The notes under the pieces: generated by a model
Database searches by the model: none
What the model was told of the DNA's origin: nothing
The model's input: only the letters and a program-made list of their open reading frames with translations
Assembly: GCA_024583055.1 (NCBI GenBank)
Contig: CP102145.1
Location: 1,116,001-1,180,000, forward strand
DNA length: 64,000 nt
Origin: Streptococcus suis
Lineage (GTDB): Bacteria; Bacillota; Bacilli; Lactobacillales; Streptococcaceae
Reading direction: 5' to 3'
Part shown: positions 1 through 7,479 of the stretch, one piece after another
Numbering within the stretch: position 1 is the first letter of the stretch
How the letters are laid out: every line of letters begins with the position of its first letter
Position numbers and translations under genes: made by a program

Positions 1-383
1 ATATAGGTCAGCATGACCCAAGCTAGTATGTCAAAGACTTGTTTTAGTGATTTTAAGGCATTTTCTTTTGTCGCATCTTCTGGATTAAGGACATGGGCAG
101 AATTATTCCCCTTTCCCTTGATATCATAAAAGTGATCGACGATTATTTTATTGGGAATAAAGTCTCTTATCTCTCTTAGTACGTCATTAAAGGTGGCGCG
201 CTCACTAATATCTAAATATTCTCTATCGGCAACCAACCTCGCTGTATTCTCAGCAACTTTTCTCACCTTAGTCAGCGTGCCTTCATAGTCCCCATGTGTA
301 TAGTTTTCTTCAGCCATGTTTATGGTTCTAAAAAGCTCGGCTGTATCTATATCAATTGCCAAAAATTCAAAATTTGAAATCAT
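1..383 (-). CDS. DUF4145-like N-terminus of a restriction/helicase-type protein (truncated by window edge)
   Basis: The minus strand is open from an ATG at 381-383 to the window edge, giving about 127 residues that begin MISNFEFLAIDID. The N-terminus and the later pattern of conserved Arg, Glu and Asn-Asn-x-Ala-His residues resemble DUF4145, a domain often found at the front of type I-like restriction helicases. The ATG lies three bases after the stop of the preceding methylase-like gene, and the AGGAG ribosome site sits inside that gene's end, so the two are co-transcribed and probably translationally coupled. The nuclease or helicase part would lie outside the window, so its presence is inference. 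Confidence 0.6.
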   Translation of the reverse strand, partial: MISNFEFLAIDIDTAELFRTINMAEENYTHGDYEGTLTKVRKVAENTARLVADREYLDISERATFNDVLREIRDFIPNKIIVDHFYDIKGKGNNSAHVLNPEDATKENALKSLKQVFDILAWVMLTY

Positions 384-386
384 AGC

Positions 387-1082
387 CTAATCTCCTAGTA
401 AATACACTTTTTGAATGGTTATCTCTTTTATCACATCTGCTTTTTCAACAGATTTATTCTCAATAACAAATTCATCATCTATATCAAAAAAACTCAGTTG
501 TCCTTCCACGACTTTCCGATCGTCTTCTACTTCCTTACCCAAAAGTTCTGAAAGTGCAAAAGGAATTTTTCTTACCAAACTTGGATGACCTTTGACCAGT
601 TGCCACTCATTGAACCTGATAGGCTCCCCTGTAACTGGATGCTGCTGAGTCAAGGTATTTCCTCTCACAATATTTTTATGAATAAGATAGTGTGCTGATT
701 GATAGATATCATTTTTGCTATTTAGTCTAGTTCCAAAAGCTTGCTCATACCAGTCTAAATAACAAAGAAACATCCGTGAACGTGCCACTTCCAAATTATC
801 TTCTAAAAACTCTATGCCATATATGGACGAGAGAGCAATCAAAGACTTTGTTTTCCAATTTCGTTTGTCATACTGTCTGACCACAGCCTCTAGCTTTCTC
901 TCTAAAATAGCTTGCAAAAAATTGCCATCGCCTGCAGATGGCTCTAAAAAGGTCTTATATACACTTTCACAAGCTTCTTTCACTCCAGGAGTATCCAGCA
1001 TTTTCTGAACCATCCAAGCAGGTGTAAAGACTTCTCCATGTTTTTGAACACGTTGTTTTGATTTAATTAAGCTCTCTTCCAA
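387..1082 (-). CDS. N-6 adenine DNA methylase-like protein lacking an NPPY motif
   Basis: This is a 231-residue protein. Residues about 13-55 carry an FTPAWMV motif followed by FLEPSAGDGNFL, the S-adenosylmethionine-binding motif I of gamma-class adenine methylases of the Eco57I/type I kind. No NPPY/F catalytic motif IV is present, and the protein stops at about the place where that motif starts in the 633-residue methylase at 29316-31217. The start is TTG at 1082, supported by AAGGAG six to seven bases upstream; no ATG fits. It is either a natural short subunit working with another protein or a decayed methylase. It is cargo of the element integrated at rpsI. Confidence 0.7.
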   Translation of the reverse strand: MEESLIKSKQRVQKHGEVFTPAWMVQKMLDTPGVKEACESVYKTFLEPSAGDGNFLQAILERKLEAVVRQYDKRNWKTKSLIALSSIYGIEFLEDNLEVARSRMFLCYLDWYEQAFGTRLNSKNDIYQSAHYLIHKNIVRGNTLTQQHPVTGEPIRFNEWQLVKGHPSLVRKIPFALSELLGKEVEDDRKVVEGQLSFFDIDDEFVIENKSVEKADVIKEITIQKVYLLGD

Positions 1083-1278
1083 AACCTACTCCTTGAAAAC
1101 GTTTATATCTCCACCTATTATACCATTTTCTATGCCTAACTTTAATTATTTCTGAGAGTGTTTGAAGTTCCCTGAAATAATGTAACTTAGCTCTCAAAAA
1201 AGTCAAAGCATGAACAGAACTTAAATTTCATTTACAATACATGGTGTCTGATACTGACAGATAATCAGAATACAAGAA

Positions 1279-1308
1279 AACCGCAGATAATTTACTGCGG
1301 TTCTTTTT
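1279..1308. terminator. Bidirectional rho-independent terminator
   Basis: Eight-base arms AACCGCAG and CTGCGGTT enclose an eight-base loop, with a T-run on the plus side and an A-rich flank on the other. It ends the unknown gene at 1464-1874. The rest of 1083-1463 shows no open frame with a ribosome site. Confidence 0.7.
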
Positions 1309-1463
1309 ACATATTTTGTATTTACTAAACTTCTTTTTGACATTCACCCAAAGTCTCACAATCCTTCATAAATCTAAATACCATCTGATCTAGTTCCATA
1401 AAAATCTGTCCTAATACTCTGTACCACTAGTTTTTTACTAAACCTCTCTTGCAACAAACAAGA

Positions 1464-1874
1464 TTATAAATTTTGATACTTCTCAACAAATCTTACAAAT
1501 CCAATAACTTCCATTTCTGCCATCGCTTCTGTCCATAATCCAATCACATAATGTTCCAAAATAATTTTCATAGCAATGCGAAATTGATGAAAATCATTTT
1601 TCCAATTTGAAAAATTAAATTTCACATGGATTGATTCGTGCAATCCGTCTTCTAAATCAATTGTAACAAAACAATCCGATTCTTCCGTTTCATAATATAT
1701 TTTAAAGTGAATGTCACAACCATCATTTTCAAGTAACAAATCATAATAATCATCATCAAATGTTCCCGGGATAATCGCAAAATCTTTTTCATGACCATAA
1801 TCCATTGCTTTAATGTCTGTTTCTAAAATTGTTTGCTTTATAAATTTGATAATAGCTTTATCCGTTTCTAACAT
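1464..1874 (-). CDS. Hypothetical acidic protein, 136 aa
   Basis: I do not recognise this protein. It is 136 residues long, acidic (many Asp/Glu, for example a DDDYYD stretch), with alternating beta-like segments in the middle and a helical C-terminus. There is no signal peptide or membrane segment. The ATG start has AAAGGAG eight bases upstream. Base composition is AT-rich like the rest of the integrated element. It could be an immunity- or Imm-like protein by general appearance, but no motif supports that and no partner toxin is visible. Confidence 0.6.
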   Translation of the reverse strand: MLETDKAIIKFIKQTILETDIKAMDYGHEKDFAIIPGTFDDDYYDLLLENDGCDIHFKIYYETEESDCFVTIDLEDGLHESIHVKFNFSNWKNDFHQFRIAMKIILEHYVIGLWTEAMAEMEVIGFVRFVEKYQNL

Positions 1875-1936
1875 ATTCTATTCTCCTTTTCTAAATTTAA
1901 TTTTTATACGAACGTCACAAAATTGTATTGTATATA

Positions 1937-1956
1937 TCACATGATATACCTCCTTT
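1937..1956 (-). promoter_or_regulatory. Strong ribosome site followed by ATG-TGA (start-stop) inside a palindrome
   Basis: On the minus strand AAAGGAGG (1949-1956) is followed after six bases by ATG and at once by TGA (1937-1942). The same bases form a palindrome GTATATCA/TGATATAC around the start. It lies about 60 bases upstream of the gene at 1464-1874, which has its own ribosome site. It may be a regulatory start-stop element, an operator, or chance. Confidence 0.35.
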
Positions 1957-2223
1957 AGCTTCTAAAATCAGTATGCCACTTTTTCAAAAACAAAAAAATC
2001 GTGTTGCGAATCCATGTAAGCGAAAATGTTTTTCGTTTTTTTATTTTTTGAAAAAGCGACATAATAATATTGAAAAAATTGAATTACTAGAGAATGGAGG
2101 TGATAGGTTATCAATTGTTTGAATTCGCACTGGGCTCGGTGAAAATTGTTAATGCGAATGATTGTGACTTCTCTTTTTTAAAGGTGTCATTGACTTGAGA
2201 AAAGAGGTCGAAAACGAAGAAAG

Positions 2224-2270
2224 TAAATGGTTATTCTGCGGCATGAAATGACGTACAGAATAACCATTTA
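2224..2270. repeat. 15-bp perfect inverted repeat with 17-nt spacer
   Basis: TAAATGGTTATTCTG (2224-2238) is the exact reverse complement of 2256-2270. There is no T-run after it, so it is not a typical terminator. It sits 250 bases upstream of an atypical tyrosine recombinase and is a candidate binding site, oriT or replication origin of the element. Confidence 0.6.
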
Positions 2271-2416
2271 TCAAGAAATATAGTACAGAAAAAAGTGTTT
2301 AAAGATAAAAGAAGATAGTAAAGAAATTAGAAAAATAATCAGTTCAATGACATAACGATAATTTTAGAAATATTCAACGGTGCTACTGAAGAATATTGAA
2401 AACGTCAGTCCAAAAG

Positions 2417-2480
2417 GATAGCCTCGTCGGAAATTATCGGAGCATACCCAGCTCGATCTAAAAAAGGGTGGGAGGCAATT
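2417..2480 (+). ncRNA. Possible pseudoknotted leader RNA
   Basis: GCCTC (2421-2425) can pair with GAGGC (2472-2476). Inside, GAGC (2440-2443) and GCTC (2451-2454) form a hairpin whose loop carries ACCC (2446-2449), complementary to GGGT (2466-2469). This nested arrangement is compatible with a small pseudoknot 40 bases upstream of the recombinase start. I cannot match it to a known riboswitch class. Confidence 0.3.
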
Positions 2481-2519
2481 TACCATTAATAAGTATTTTA
2501 CAAAGAAAGGAGAAAGAAA

Positions 2520-3485
2520 ATGCCACGAAAAAGAAATTCATTGAAACACGATGTTTTTGTAGCAGCAACAAAAAATGTTACAAATAATACATCTCGGACT
2601 TCATACAAAAGATCAGCTACACGATTCGCAAAATGGGCAAAAGCAAACAGTATTAAAAGGATAGCTGATATTACGGAAGAAGTAATTCAACAATATCATG
2701 ATGATCTTCAACAAGATCCAAAGCAATACACTCCTGCGACAATTCATACATACCTTGCGCCAATTTGTAAAGCAGCAGGAATCAATCTAAACCGAATCAA
2801 AAAACAAAAACGAACAAGCGATAAAATAGTTAGAGGACGAAAACATGAAGCGAATGAACAAGGGAAAAGTCAAGAATTGAACTCTCGCTTCTCTCGCCTT
2901 GTCGCATTTCAGAAAGTAGTTGGTATTCGTCGTAATGAACTAAAAAATCTTACTGGATCAGATTTAATAGAAGATGAGTATGGGAATTGTTACGTCCTTG
3001 TCAAACGTGGCAAAGGCGGTAAGAAACAAATGCAGTATATATTGCCAAAAGACATCAAGCTGGTGAAACAGACATTTTTGGGAATAGGGGAAAATGAGCC
3101 TGTCTTCTCTGACAAAGAAATGAACAATCAGATTAATTTACATGCATTACGTGCACAGCATTCAAGAGATAGCTACTTCTATTACCTTGAGAAAATTCAG
3201 GAAAATCCACAAATGCGACAAGCATTTTCAAATTTATTAATAAAAAAATGGGAGGAGGGACATCAGAAATTGAAAAACGAATCAACTAAACAATACGAAA
3301 GACAGCGTAGAAATTTTATTTATGATCTACGCGCCGAAGTTTATGTTCTTCGTGGAACAAATAAAGCCAAAGCAATTGCTTCAGGAATGCCTATGGCTTA
3401 TGATCGCTTAGCATTGATGGCTGTATCAGTATTAAATCTTTCACACTGGCGTCTGTCTGTTACCGTGACAAATTACATTCTGTAA
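2520..3485 (+). CDS. Atypical tyrosine recombinase (possible relaxase-like or resolvase role)
   Basis: This 321-residue protein has an N-terminal SAM-like core-binding region (about 15-90) and a catalytic region with the expected residues: Arg137 in GIRRNEL, a Lys-rich beta-hairpin at 162-169, His208 and Arg211 in LHALR, His309 in NLSHW and Tyr319 in TNYI near the end. Between Arg211 and His309 lie about 98 residues; in ordinary integrases this gap is about 23-25, so there is a charged insertion of roughly 70 residues. The start has AAAGGAG seven bases upstream. A separate integrase sits at 6153-7370, so this one probably does another job: dimer resolution, or DNA nicking at an origin as for TcpM-type relaxases. 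That role is inference. Confidence 0.75.
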   Translation: MPRKRNSLKHDVFVAATKNVTNNTSRTSYKRSATRFAKWAKANSIKRIADITEEVIQQYHDDLQQDPKQYTPATIHTYLAPICKAAGINLNRIKKQKRTSDKIVRGRKHEANEQGKSQELNSRFSRLVAFQKVVGIRRNELKNLTGSDLIEDEYGNCYVLVKRGKGGKKQMQYILPKDIKLVKQTFLGIGENEPVFSDKEMNNQINLHALRAQHSRDSYFYYLEKIQENPQMRQAFSNLLIKKWEEGHQKLKNESTKQYERQRRNFIYDLRAEVYVLRGTNKAKAIASGMPMAYDRLALMAVSVLNLSHWRLSVTVTNYIL

Positions 3486-3508
3486 TGATTTTTTGAATTG
3501 TTTTTTCA

Positions 3509-3516
3509 GGCATAAT
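3509..3516 (+). promoter_or_regulatory. Shared GGCATAAT promoter-like box, copy 1
   Basis: GGCATAAT lies 37 bases upstream of the next start codon. The same octamer precedes the replication gene and the excisionase gene in this element. It reads as a -10 box (CATAAT) without a clear -35. Confidence 0.45.
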
Positions 3517-3552
3517 AATCGTGTAGAAAATTGAAATAATGGAGGACATTTA

Positions 3553-4152
3553 ATGAGGAATCAAAATAATCTACAAAAAATATTTAGTAACACAATTTTA
3601 GCAAGAGGAAAAATTATTGAAATAAATAATGATGATAATAAACCATCGTTCATTCTGTTTATTAGAAATGGTGCAGGTCGTAAGCACACATATTTGAAAT
3701 GTTATTTTAATCGTGAAAAATTTCAATTGAAAAAGGGAATGGTGGTATCGATATCAGGTCATATTGAAAACATTAACACAAAAAATTGCTACGAAATTAT
3801 TATAGATACCATCCAAGAAGAGCAGACTGAACTGGCGGTATTCTTCAATAAAAAGCCTAGCTTCGGTTTTGCATATCCAAACCATTTCGCAAAACTGTTT
3901 GTATTTGGTACAGTAATTAATAAATATTTAAAACCAAATTCAAATTGGATCGAGATAATTATTCAAGATAATTGTAAAAATAGAATCAAGGTACAATACA
4001 GCACAAAAATGCGTGTCAATGAAACGCGTGTTGAAATCGGAGATAATGTGTATCTATCAGCTTTACCAATTTCAATTCAAAAGACCTTTCAGGAGGAAAC
4101 ATTTAATTTCGAGAACTATATTCTTGAAGATATTGTCATAAAAAGAAAATAG
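3553..4152 (+). CDS. Putative OB-fold nucleic-acid-binding protein of the integrative element
   Basis: I recognise no named family. The 199-residue protein looks like two beta-rich repeats. Each holds a stretch of the form ARGKIIEIN or FGTVINKY, a long strand ending in aromatic/basic residues, and a GD- or KGMVVSISG-like turn (about 18-80 and 115-175). That layout is typical of OB folds such as single-strand binding proteins, which would fit a gene just before a replication initiator. It has no signal peptide. The start is preceded by GGAGG eight bases upstream, and a strong terminator follows at 4160-4196. The OB-fold call is inference from pattern only. Confidence 0.5.
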   Translation: MRNQNNLQKIFSNTILARGKIIEINNDDNKPSFILFIRNGAGRKHTYLKCYFNREKFQLKKGMVVSISGHIENINTKNCYEIIIDTIQEEQTELAVFFNKKPSFGFAYPNHFAKLFVFGTVINKYLKPNSNWIEIIIQDNCKNRIKVQYSTKMRVNETRVEIGDNVYLSALPISIQKTFQEETFNFENYILEDIVIKRK

Positions 4153-4159
4153 AAGAATT

Positions 4160-4196
4160 AGAGATAAATTTCTTTTTGGAATTTATCTCTTTTTTG
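4160..4196 (+). terminator. Rho-independent terminator after the OB-fold-like gene
   Basis: Arms AGAGATAAATT and AATTTATCTCT (11 bp) are followed by a run of six T. The next gene then starts from its own promoter-like box at 4228. Confidence 0.85.
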
Positions 4197-4227
4197 TCAT
4201 TTTTTGTTCTGAAAACATTATGTATCT

Positions 4228-4235
4228 GGCATAAT
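4228..4235 (+). promoter_or_regulatory. Shared GGCATAAT promoter-like box, copy 2
   Basis: The context CTGGCATAAT is an extended -10 (TGN before the hexamer). It lies 28 bases before the chosen ATG at 4263, so the ATG at 4176 would be upstream of the transcript start. Confidence 0.5.
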
Positions 4236-4262
4236 TCATTTCGAGAAATGAAAGAGGAAAAA

Positions 4263-5630
4263 ATGGTCTCAAAAATTACAAGAGGTATGTCCGAAGAGGA
4301 AAAACAAAAAATCTACGATGAGAATGCAAAGGAAATGGAAAGTTGTTTTTCTGTAACAAATGCCTACTGGGGCATCGACAAGGTCGTTCTTAATGTAAAA
4401 GGACAGATTCACATTAATAACCAGAAATTCGAGCTAGCTAATTATGAAAATAACAATTTTACTATCGAGAAGCAATATGACAGTTCAGGTACTGTCTCCG
4501 AATTATTTGTCAAATCATCTACTTTTGGTTCATTCTTTATGGGAAAAAATCCATTTGACAGCAGTTATTTTTATCGTATTGAATTGATCCACTGTGGTTT
4601 AAACATATCCACAGATTCAATCGAAGGTATCTATCAAAGATTAAATAGAGCATTGTCATTGTTGGAACTTGAAATAGGAATTTCATGTACAATATATCAT
4701 TGCGAATTCCACGAAATTGAACTTGCATTTACAATGGCAATACATTCAGCTTTCCATTTGCAAACAAGAGCATTACTTCTACGTTGTCTGACACATAAGA
4801 AAGTGAATTTTGCTTCCTCTTCAAAAAGTATCAAAGACAAAGATTATGATCGTTTGACGACCAATGCCTATAAAAACAATCAGCAAGTTCTTTACAATAA
4901 AACTAAGAAAGCCAAAAAGCTTGGACAACTTGATAAAGCAAAAACAGAAGCATTTGAAGTTTATCGTTTCGAAACAGTTTTGAAAAAAGATAAGATTAAA
5001 TCTCTTCTTACTACCTGTGATCTGGAAGAAATTGATAATCTGAAAATCATTCAATACTTAGAAAACTTGATTTCAATTGGAGTCTTCAATTTCATAAAAG
5101 AAATCGAACAATCAGTAATAAATACTGACAGAGAATTATCCAAAATTTTCAAAGAAAAACCACGTGCGACTTTCGAAGAATTGTTGAAAAAACAGATTAA
5201 CGTTGCACATTCAACAAACACTCCGCTAGTTTTAGATGAAGAAATACTTAGTCTTATAAATGCTAAATTTGTTTCGAAAGAAAATAGATCGCGTTATAGA
5301 AAAAATTTGATTGCCAAAAGCCAGAAAGAATTAAATATAAATTCCGAAGCTTTTTATTTAGCAGAGATGGTGACATGGAATGTATTAATCATTTTACGAT
5401 TGATGTTTGATGCACTTGATTTCGCGAGAAACAATAGATTGGGTTGTCATAAGAATTACAACACGAATGAATTACATATTGTACAGATCCCAACTTTTTC
5501 AAAAGAATTCAGAAATAAAATCTATTCATTGAACAATAAATTACGTCGAAAACATCATTATAACATTGATTTATATAAATTAATTTTGAATCGATTGTTG
5601 AATTTAAAAGAATTATTTAACGTTTTTTAA
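4263..5630 (+). CDS. Putative rolling-circle-type replication initiation protein
   Basis: Starting at ATG 4263 (GAGG six bases upstream) the protein has 455 residues; an earlier ATG at 4176 lies before the promoter and in the preceding terminator. Residues about 142-157 (CTIYHCEFHEIELAFT) and the pair LYNKTKK (about 210-216) and YRFE (234-237) follow the pattern of replication proteins of filamentous-phage gpII and Rep_trans type, where a Tyr-x-Lys-Thr/Gly motif is followed by Arg-Phe-Glu. The C-terminus is Lys/Asn-rich and AT-biased. The role as initiator or nickase for excised circles is inferred from these motifs and from its place between recombination genes; the exact family is uncertain. 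Confidence 0.55.
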   Translation: MVSKITRGMSEEEKQKIYDENAKEMESCFSVTNAYWGIDKVVLNVKGQIHINNQKFELANYENNNFTIEKQYDSSGTVSELFVKSSTFGSFFMGKNPFDSSYFYRIELIHCGLNISTDSIEGIYQRLNRALSLLELEIGISCTIYHCEFHEIELAFTMAIHSAFHLQTRALLLRCLTHKKVNFASSSKSIKDKDYDRLTTNAYKNNQQVLYNKTKKAKKLGQLDKAKTEAFEVYRFETVLKKDKIKSLLTTCDLEEIDNLKIIQYLENLISIGVFNFIKEIEQSVINTDRELSKIFKEKPRATFEELLKKQINVAHSTNTPLVLDEEILSLINAKFVSKENRSRYRKNLIAKSQKELNINSEAFYLAEMVTWNVLIILRLMFDALDFARNNRLGCHKNYNTNELHIVQIPTFSKEFRNKIYSLNNKLRRKHHYNIDLYKLILNRLLNLKELFNVF

Positions 5631-5770
5631 TATGATTTTACAACTTTCTAATACCTAAAAAACCTTGATACTACAACATTTCTTAAAAAAATTGTCTTCC
5701 CAAACGGAAGATGAACAAGCATTAATATTCTGTATCTTTTAAAAAATTAACAGTTTTTAGTTCACAATGT

Positions 5771-5778
5771 GGCATAAT
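5771..5778 (+). promoter_or_regulatory. Shared GGCATAAT promoter-like box, copy 3
   Basis: TGTGGCATAAT lies 47 bases upstream of the excisionase start, an extended -10 like copy 2. The gap 5631-5824 also holds a short TCTTCC/GGAAGA hairpin at about 5694-5710. Confidence 0.45.
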
Positions 5779-5824
5779 GACTAATAGTAAATCCAATAAT
5801 AAATATCAACAGAAGAGGTTATAA

Positions 5825-6088
5825 ATGCAAGTTATCTTACCAAACGAGCAAGTCCAACAAATCCAACTTTTGATAGCAGAATTGATCAAGAAAGAAATTC
5901 AAATCAACATAGAAAACCGAGGTCTTAATAGCCCCTATCTGAACAAAAAACAAGCATGTGAGTATCTCGGCATCTCAAACAATACACTTGATTCATGGAT
6001 TAAACAAGGGCTTCCATCTATTAAAATTGGAAAAACGGTTCGTTTCAACAAACAAGCCATCGACGCATGGCTACTTTCGCAAAACTAG
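5825..6088 (+). CDS. Excisionase-like helix-turn-helix protein (Xis)
   Basis: The protein has 87 residues. Residues 37-85 form a MerR/AlpA-type winged helix: a LNKKQACEYLGIS helix-turn-helix, then WIKQGLPSIKIG and a C-terminal FNKQAIDAWL helix. This is the HTH_17/excisionase pattern. It sits 64 bases before an integrase, the usual xis-int order, so it probably bends att DNA and steers the integrase toward excision. The start has AGAGG six bases upstream. Confidence 0.85.
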   Translation: MQVILPNEQVQQIQLLIAELIKKEIQINIENRGLNSPYLNKKQACEYLGISNNTLDSWIKQGLPSIKIGKTVRFNKQAIDAWLLSQN

Positions 6089-6152
6089 AAATATCTAACT
6101 TTTTATTTTATAATTGTCTTGATATTTTCTGGTTCGAAAAGAGGAGAATATC

Positions 6153-7370
6153 ATGACTATCACTAAAACAAAAAATGGAACATATCGCTTAAAAGTATAT
6201 ATCCCAATTGTTGCGCGAATGCCACTCGGAATCGTGAACAATAAATACTTTGATAAGCGTTTCAAAAGCAAAAAGGAGGCACGGCAAGCAGAGATAGACC
6301 TTTTAACAAAAATCAATCAGATTGAGAACAACGAGTTTACAGGGATAGGTAAGGGAGACATTCTATTCAAAGATTTTTACGAAAATGTCTGGTGGGAGTA
6401 TTATAAAGCAGGACAGACCACTTCAACTACAAAGCCCCCAAGCAGGTCAACTATAACCAATACAAAAACTTGTTTCAGAAAACATATTTTACCTATGTTA
6501 GGTAATTACACTATTCAATTTCTCAATCAGAACAAGCAAGTTATTCTAAACTTGATGACTGCTAAAGCTAATGAATACGCCAATTTCAAGACCTTGAGAA
6601 GTTATGTAATTTCCATATTTGATTGGGCAGAGGAATTAGAATATATAGAATCAAATAAAATCGCTAAAACCTTGCGTCGTATCAAAGCAACCAAGAAAAT
6701 CCAGTTGGCAGAAGCTAGGCGAGATGAAGACCTCTACCTAACACATGAGCAGTTACAGGAATGGTTCTTAGCCTTCCAAGATGATTTGGCTAATGAAAAA
6801 ATTTCTCTCAAAGATTATTTACTCTTCTATCTTACCTTCTTCTTAGGAGATAGAAAATCTGAAAGCTACGCTTTGCAATGGAAGCACATCAATACCAAGA
6901 AGCAAGAAATCCAATTAGTGCAAGCCTTGGATAAGTACAAAAATCCAAAGACTACCAAGGGCAACAAGAAGACAACCTTTCAAATCCCTATTGAACTAGC
7001 GGACTTACTTCAATCTTGGAAAAAGCAACAAAAAATTGAATTGGCAAAATTTGGCATTATCCAATCTGATGAACAATATGTATTTACCTATATCGACATG
7101 AAAGGCAATGTGAATAGCCCCTTACACGCTGATTATCTCAATAACAAAATGAAGTCAGTCAAACGCCGTCACAAGGAGCTGACTCATGCTACACCGCACA
7201 AATTACGCCATACTGGTGCAACTCTTGCTAAGCAAGCAGGAACATCACTAGAAGCTATTTCAGAGGCTCTCACGCATAGTGACACCCTCACAACCAAGAC
7301 CTATGTCAACACTTCAAATATTGTTCCAATGGCAGTTGGAGAAATTGCCTACCGAAATCTGAAAAAATAA
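6153..7370 (+). CDS. int: Tyrosine integrase of an rpsI-targeting integrative element
   Basis: This 405-residue protein is a Tn916-type tyrosine integrase: an N-terminal arm-binding AP2-like domain (about 1-60), a SAM-like core-binding domain (70-175) and a catalytic domain with Arg234 (GDRKSES), His349 and Arg352 (HKLRH), His375 and Tyr384 (TYVNTS). All catalytic residues are present. GAGGAG lies six bases before the ATG. The stop is 110 bases from the stop of rpsI and the gene points at it, which identifies the 3' end of rpsI as the attachment site. It catalyses integration and, with Xis, excision. Confidence 0.93.
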   Translation: MTITKTKNGTYRLKVYIPIVARMPLGIVNNKYFDKRFKSKKEARQAEIDLLTKINQIENNEFTGIGKGDILFKDFYENVWWEYYKAGQTTSTTKPPSRSTITNTKTCFRKHILPMLGNYTIQFLNQNKQVILNLMTAKANEYANFKTLRSYVISIFDWAEELEYIESNKIAKTLRRIKATKKIQLAEARRDEDLYLTHEQLQEWFLAFQDDLANEKISLKDYLLFYLTFFLGDRKSESYALQWKHINTKKQEIQLVQALDKYKNPKTTKGNKKTTFQIPIELADLLQSWKKQQKIELAKFGIIQSDEQYVFTYIDMKGNVNSPLHADYLNNKMKSVKRRHKELTHATPHKLRHTGATLAKQAGTSLEAISEALTHSDTLTTKTYVNTSNIVPMAVGEIAYRNLKK

Positions 7371-7442
7371 TGGTGTGAATTTGGTGTGAAAAGTGGTGTG
7401 AATTTTGCTAAAAAATCATCAAAAAACACCCCATAGTGTGAA
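7371..7442 (+). repeat. Direct repeats TGGTGTGAA, probable integrase arm sites
   Basis: TGGTGTGAA occurs at 7371-7379, 7382-7390 and 7394-7402, spaced 11 and 12 bases (one helical turn), with a variant TAGTGTGAA at 7434-7442. They begin just after the int stop codon, between int and the attachment site, where arm-type repeats of Tn916-like integrases lie. Confidence 0.65.
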
Positions 7443-7456
7443 CCATGAAGTGTTGT
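7420..7456 (-). terminator. Element-borne terminator serving rpsI
   Basis: Read from the minus strand, AACACTTCATGG and CTATGGGGTGTT pair with G-U wobble and are followed by six T. It is downstream of rpsI but within the integrated element, so the element replaces whatever terminator rpsI had. Confidence 0.55.
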
Positions 7457-7479
7457 AAATGCTGTATTGTAGCTGGTTC

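Larger units (their letters stand above)
1957..2519. other. Long non-coding, dyad-rich leader upstream of the recombinase
   Basis: This stretch holds no convincing gene. It contains TGCGAAT or its complement at 2005, 2123 and 2153, a 15-bp inverted repeat at 2224-2270, an AATATTC/GAATATT stem at 2369-2397, and a possible pseudoknotted RNA at 2417-2480. A 34-codon frame (2094-2198) exists, but its only upstream sequence is not a proper ribosome site. The density of dyads suggests an origin (replication or transfer) or a regulatory leader of the recombinase gene. Confidence 0.5.

Noticed and set aside
1928..2122. A 64-codon plus-strand frame before the recombinase
   Set aside because: No ribosome site, Lys/Phe-rich low-complexity translation, and it runs through dyads that look non-coding.
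2382..2405. Hammerhead-ribozyme-like core (CTGAAGA followed by GAAA)
   Set aside because: Only five bases separate the two boxes, too few for stem II, and flanking stems do not pair.
1..7400. Search for a second copy of the rpsI 3'-end sequence as the left attachment site
   Set aside because: Only weak matches such as AACGTTT were seen (1094, 5620); the left end is taken to lie outside the window.
7371..7442. CRISPR-like array
   Set aside because: Repeats are nine bases with two- to three-base gaps, far from CRISPR geometry; better explained as integrase arm sites.
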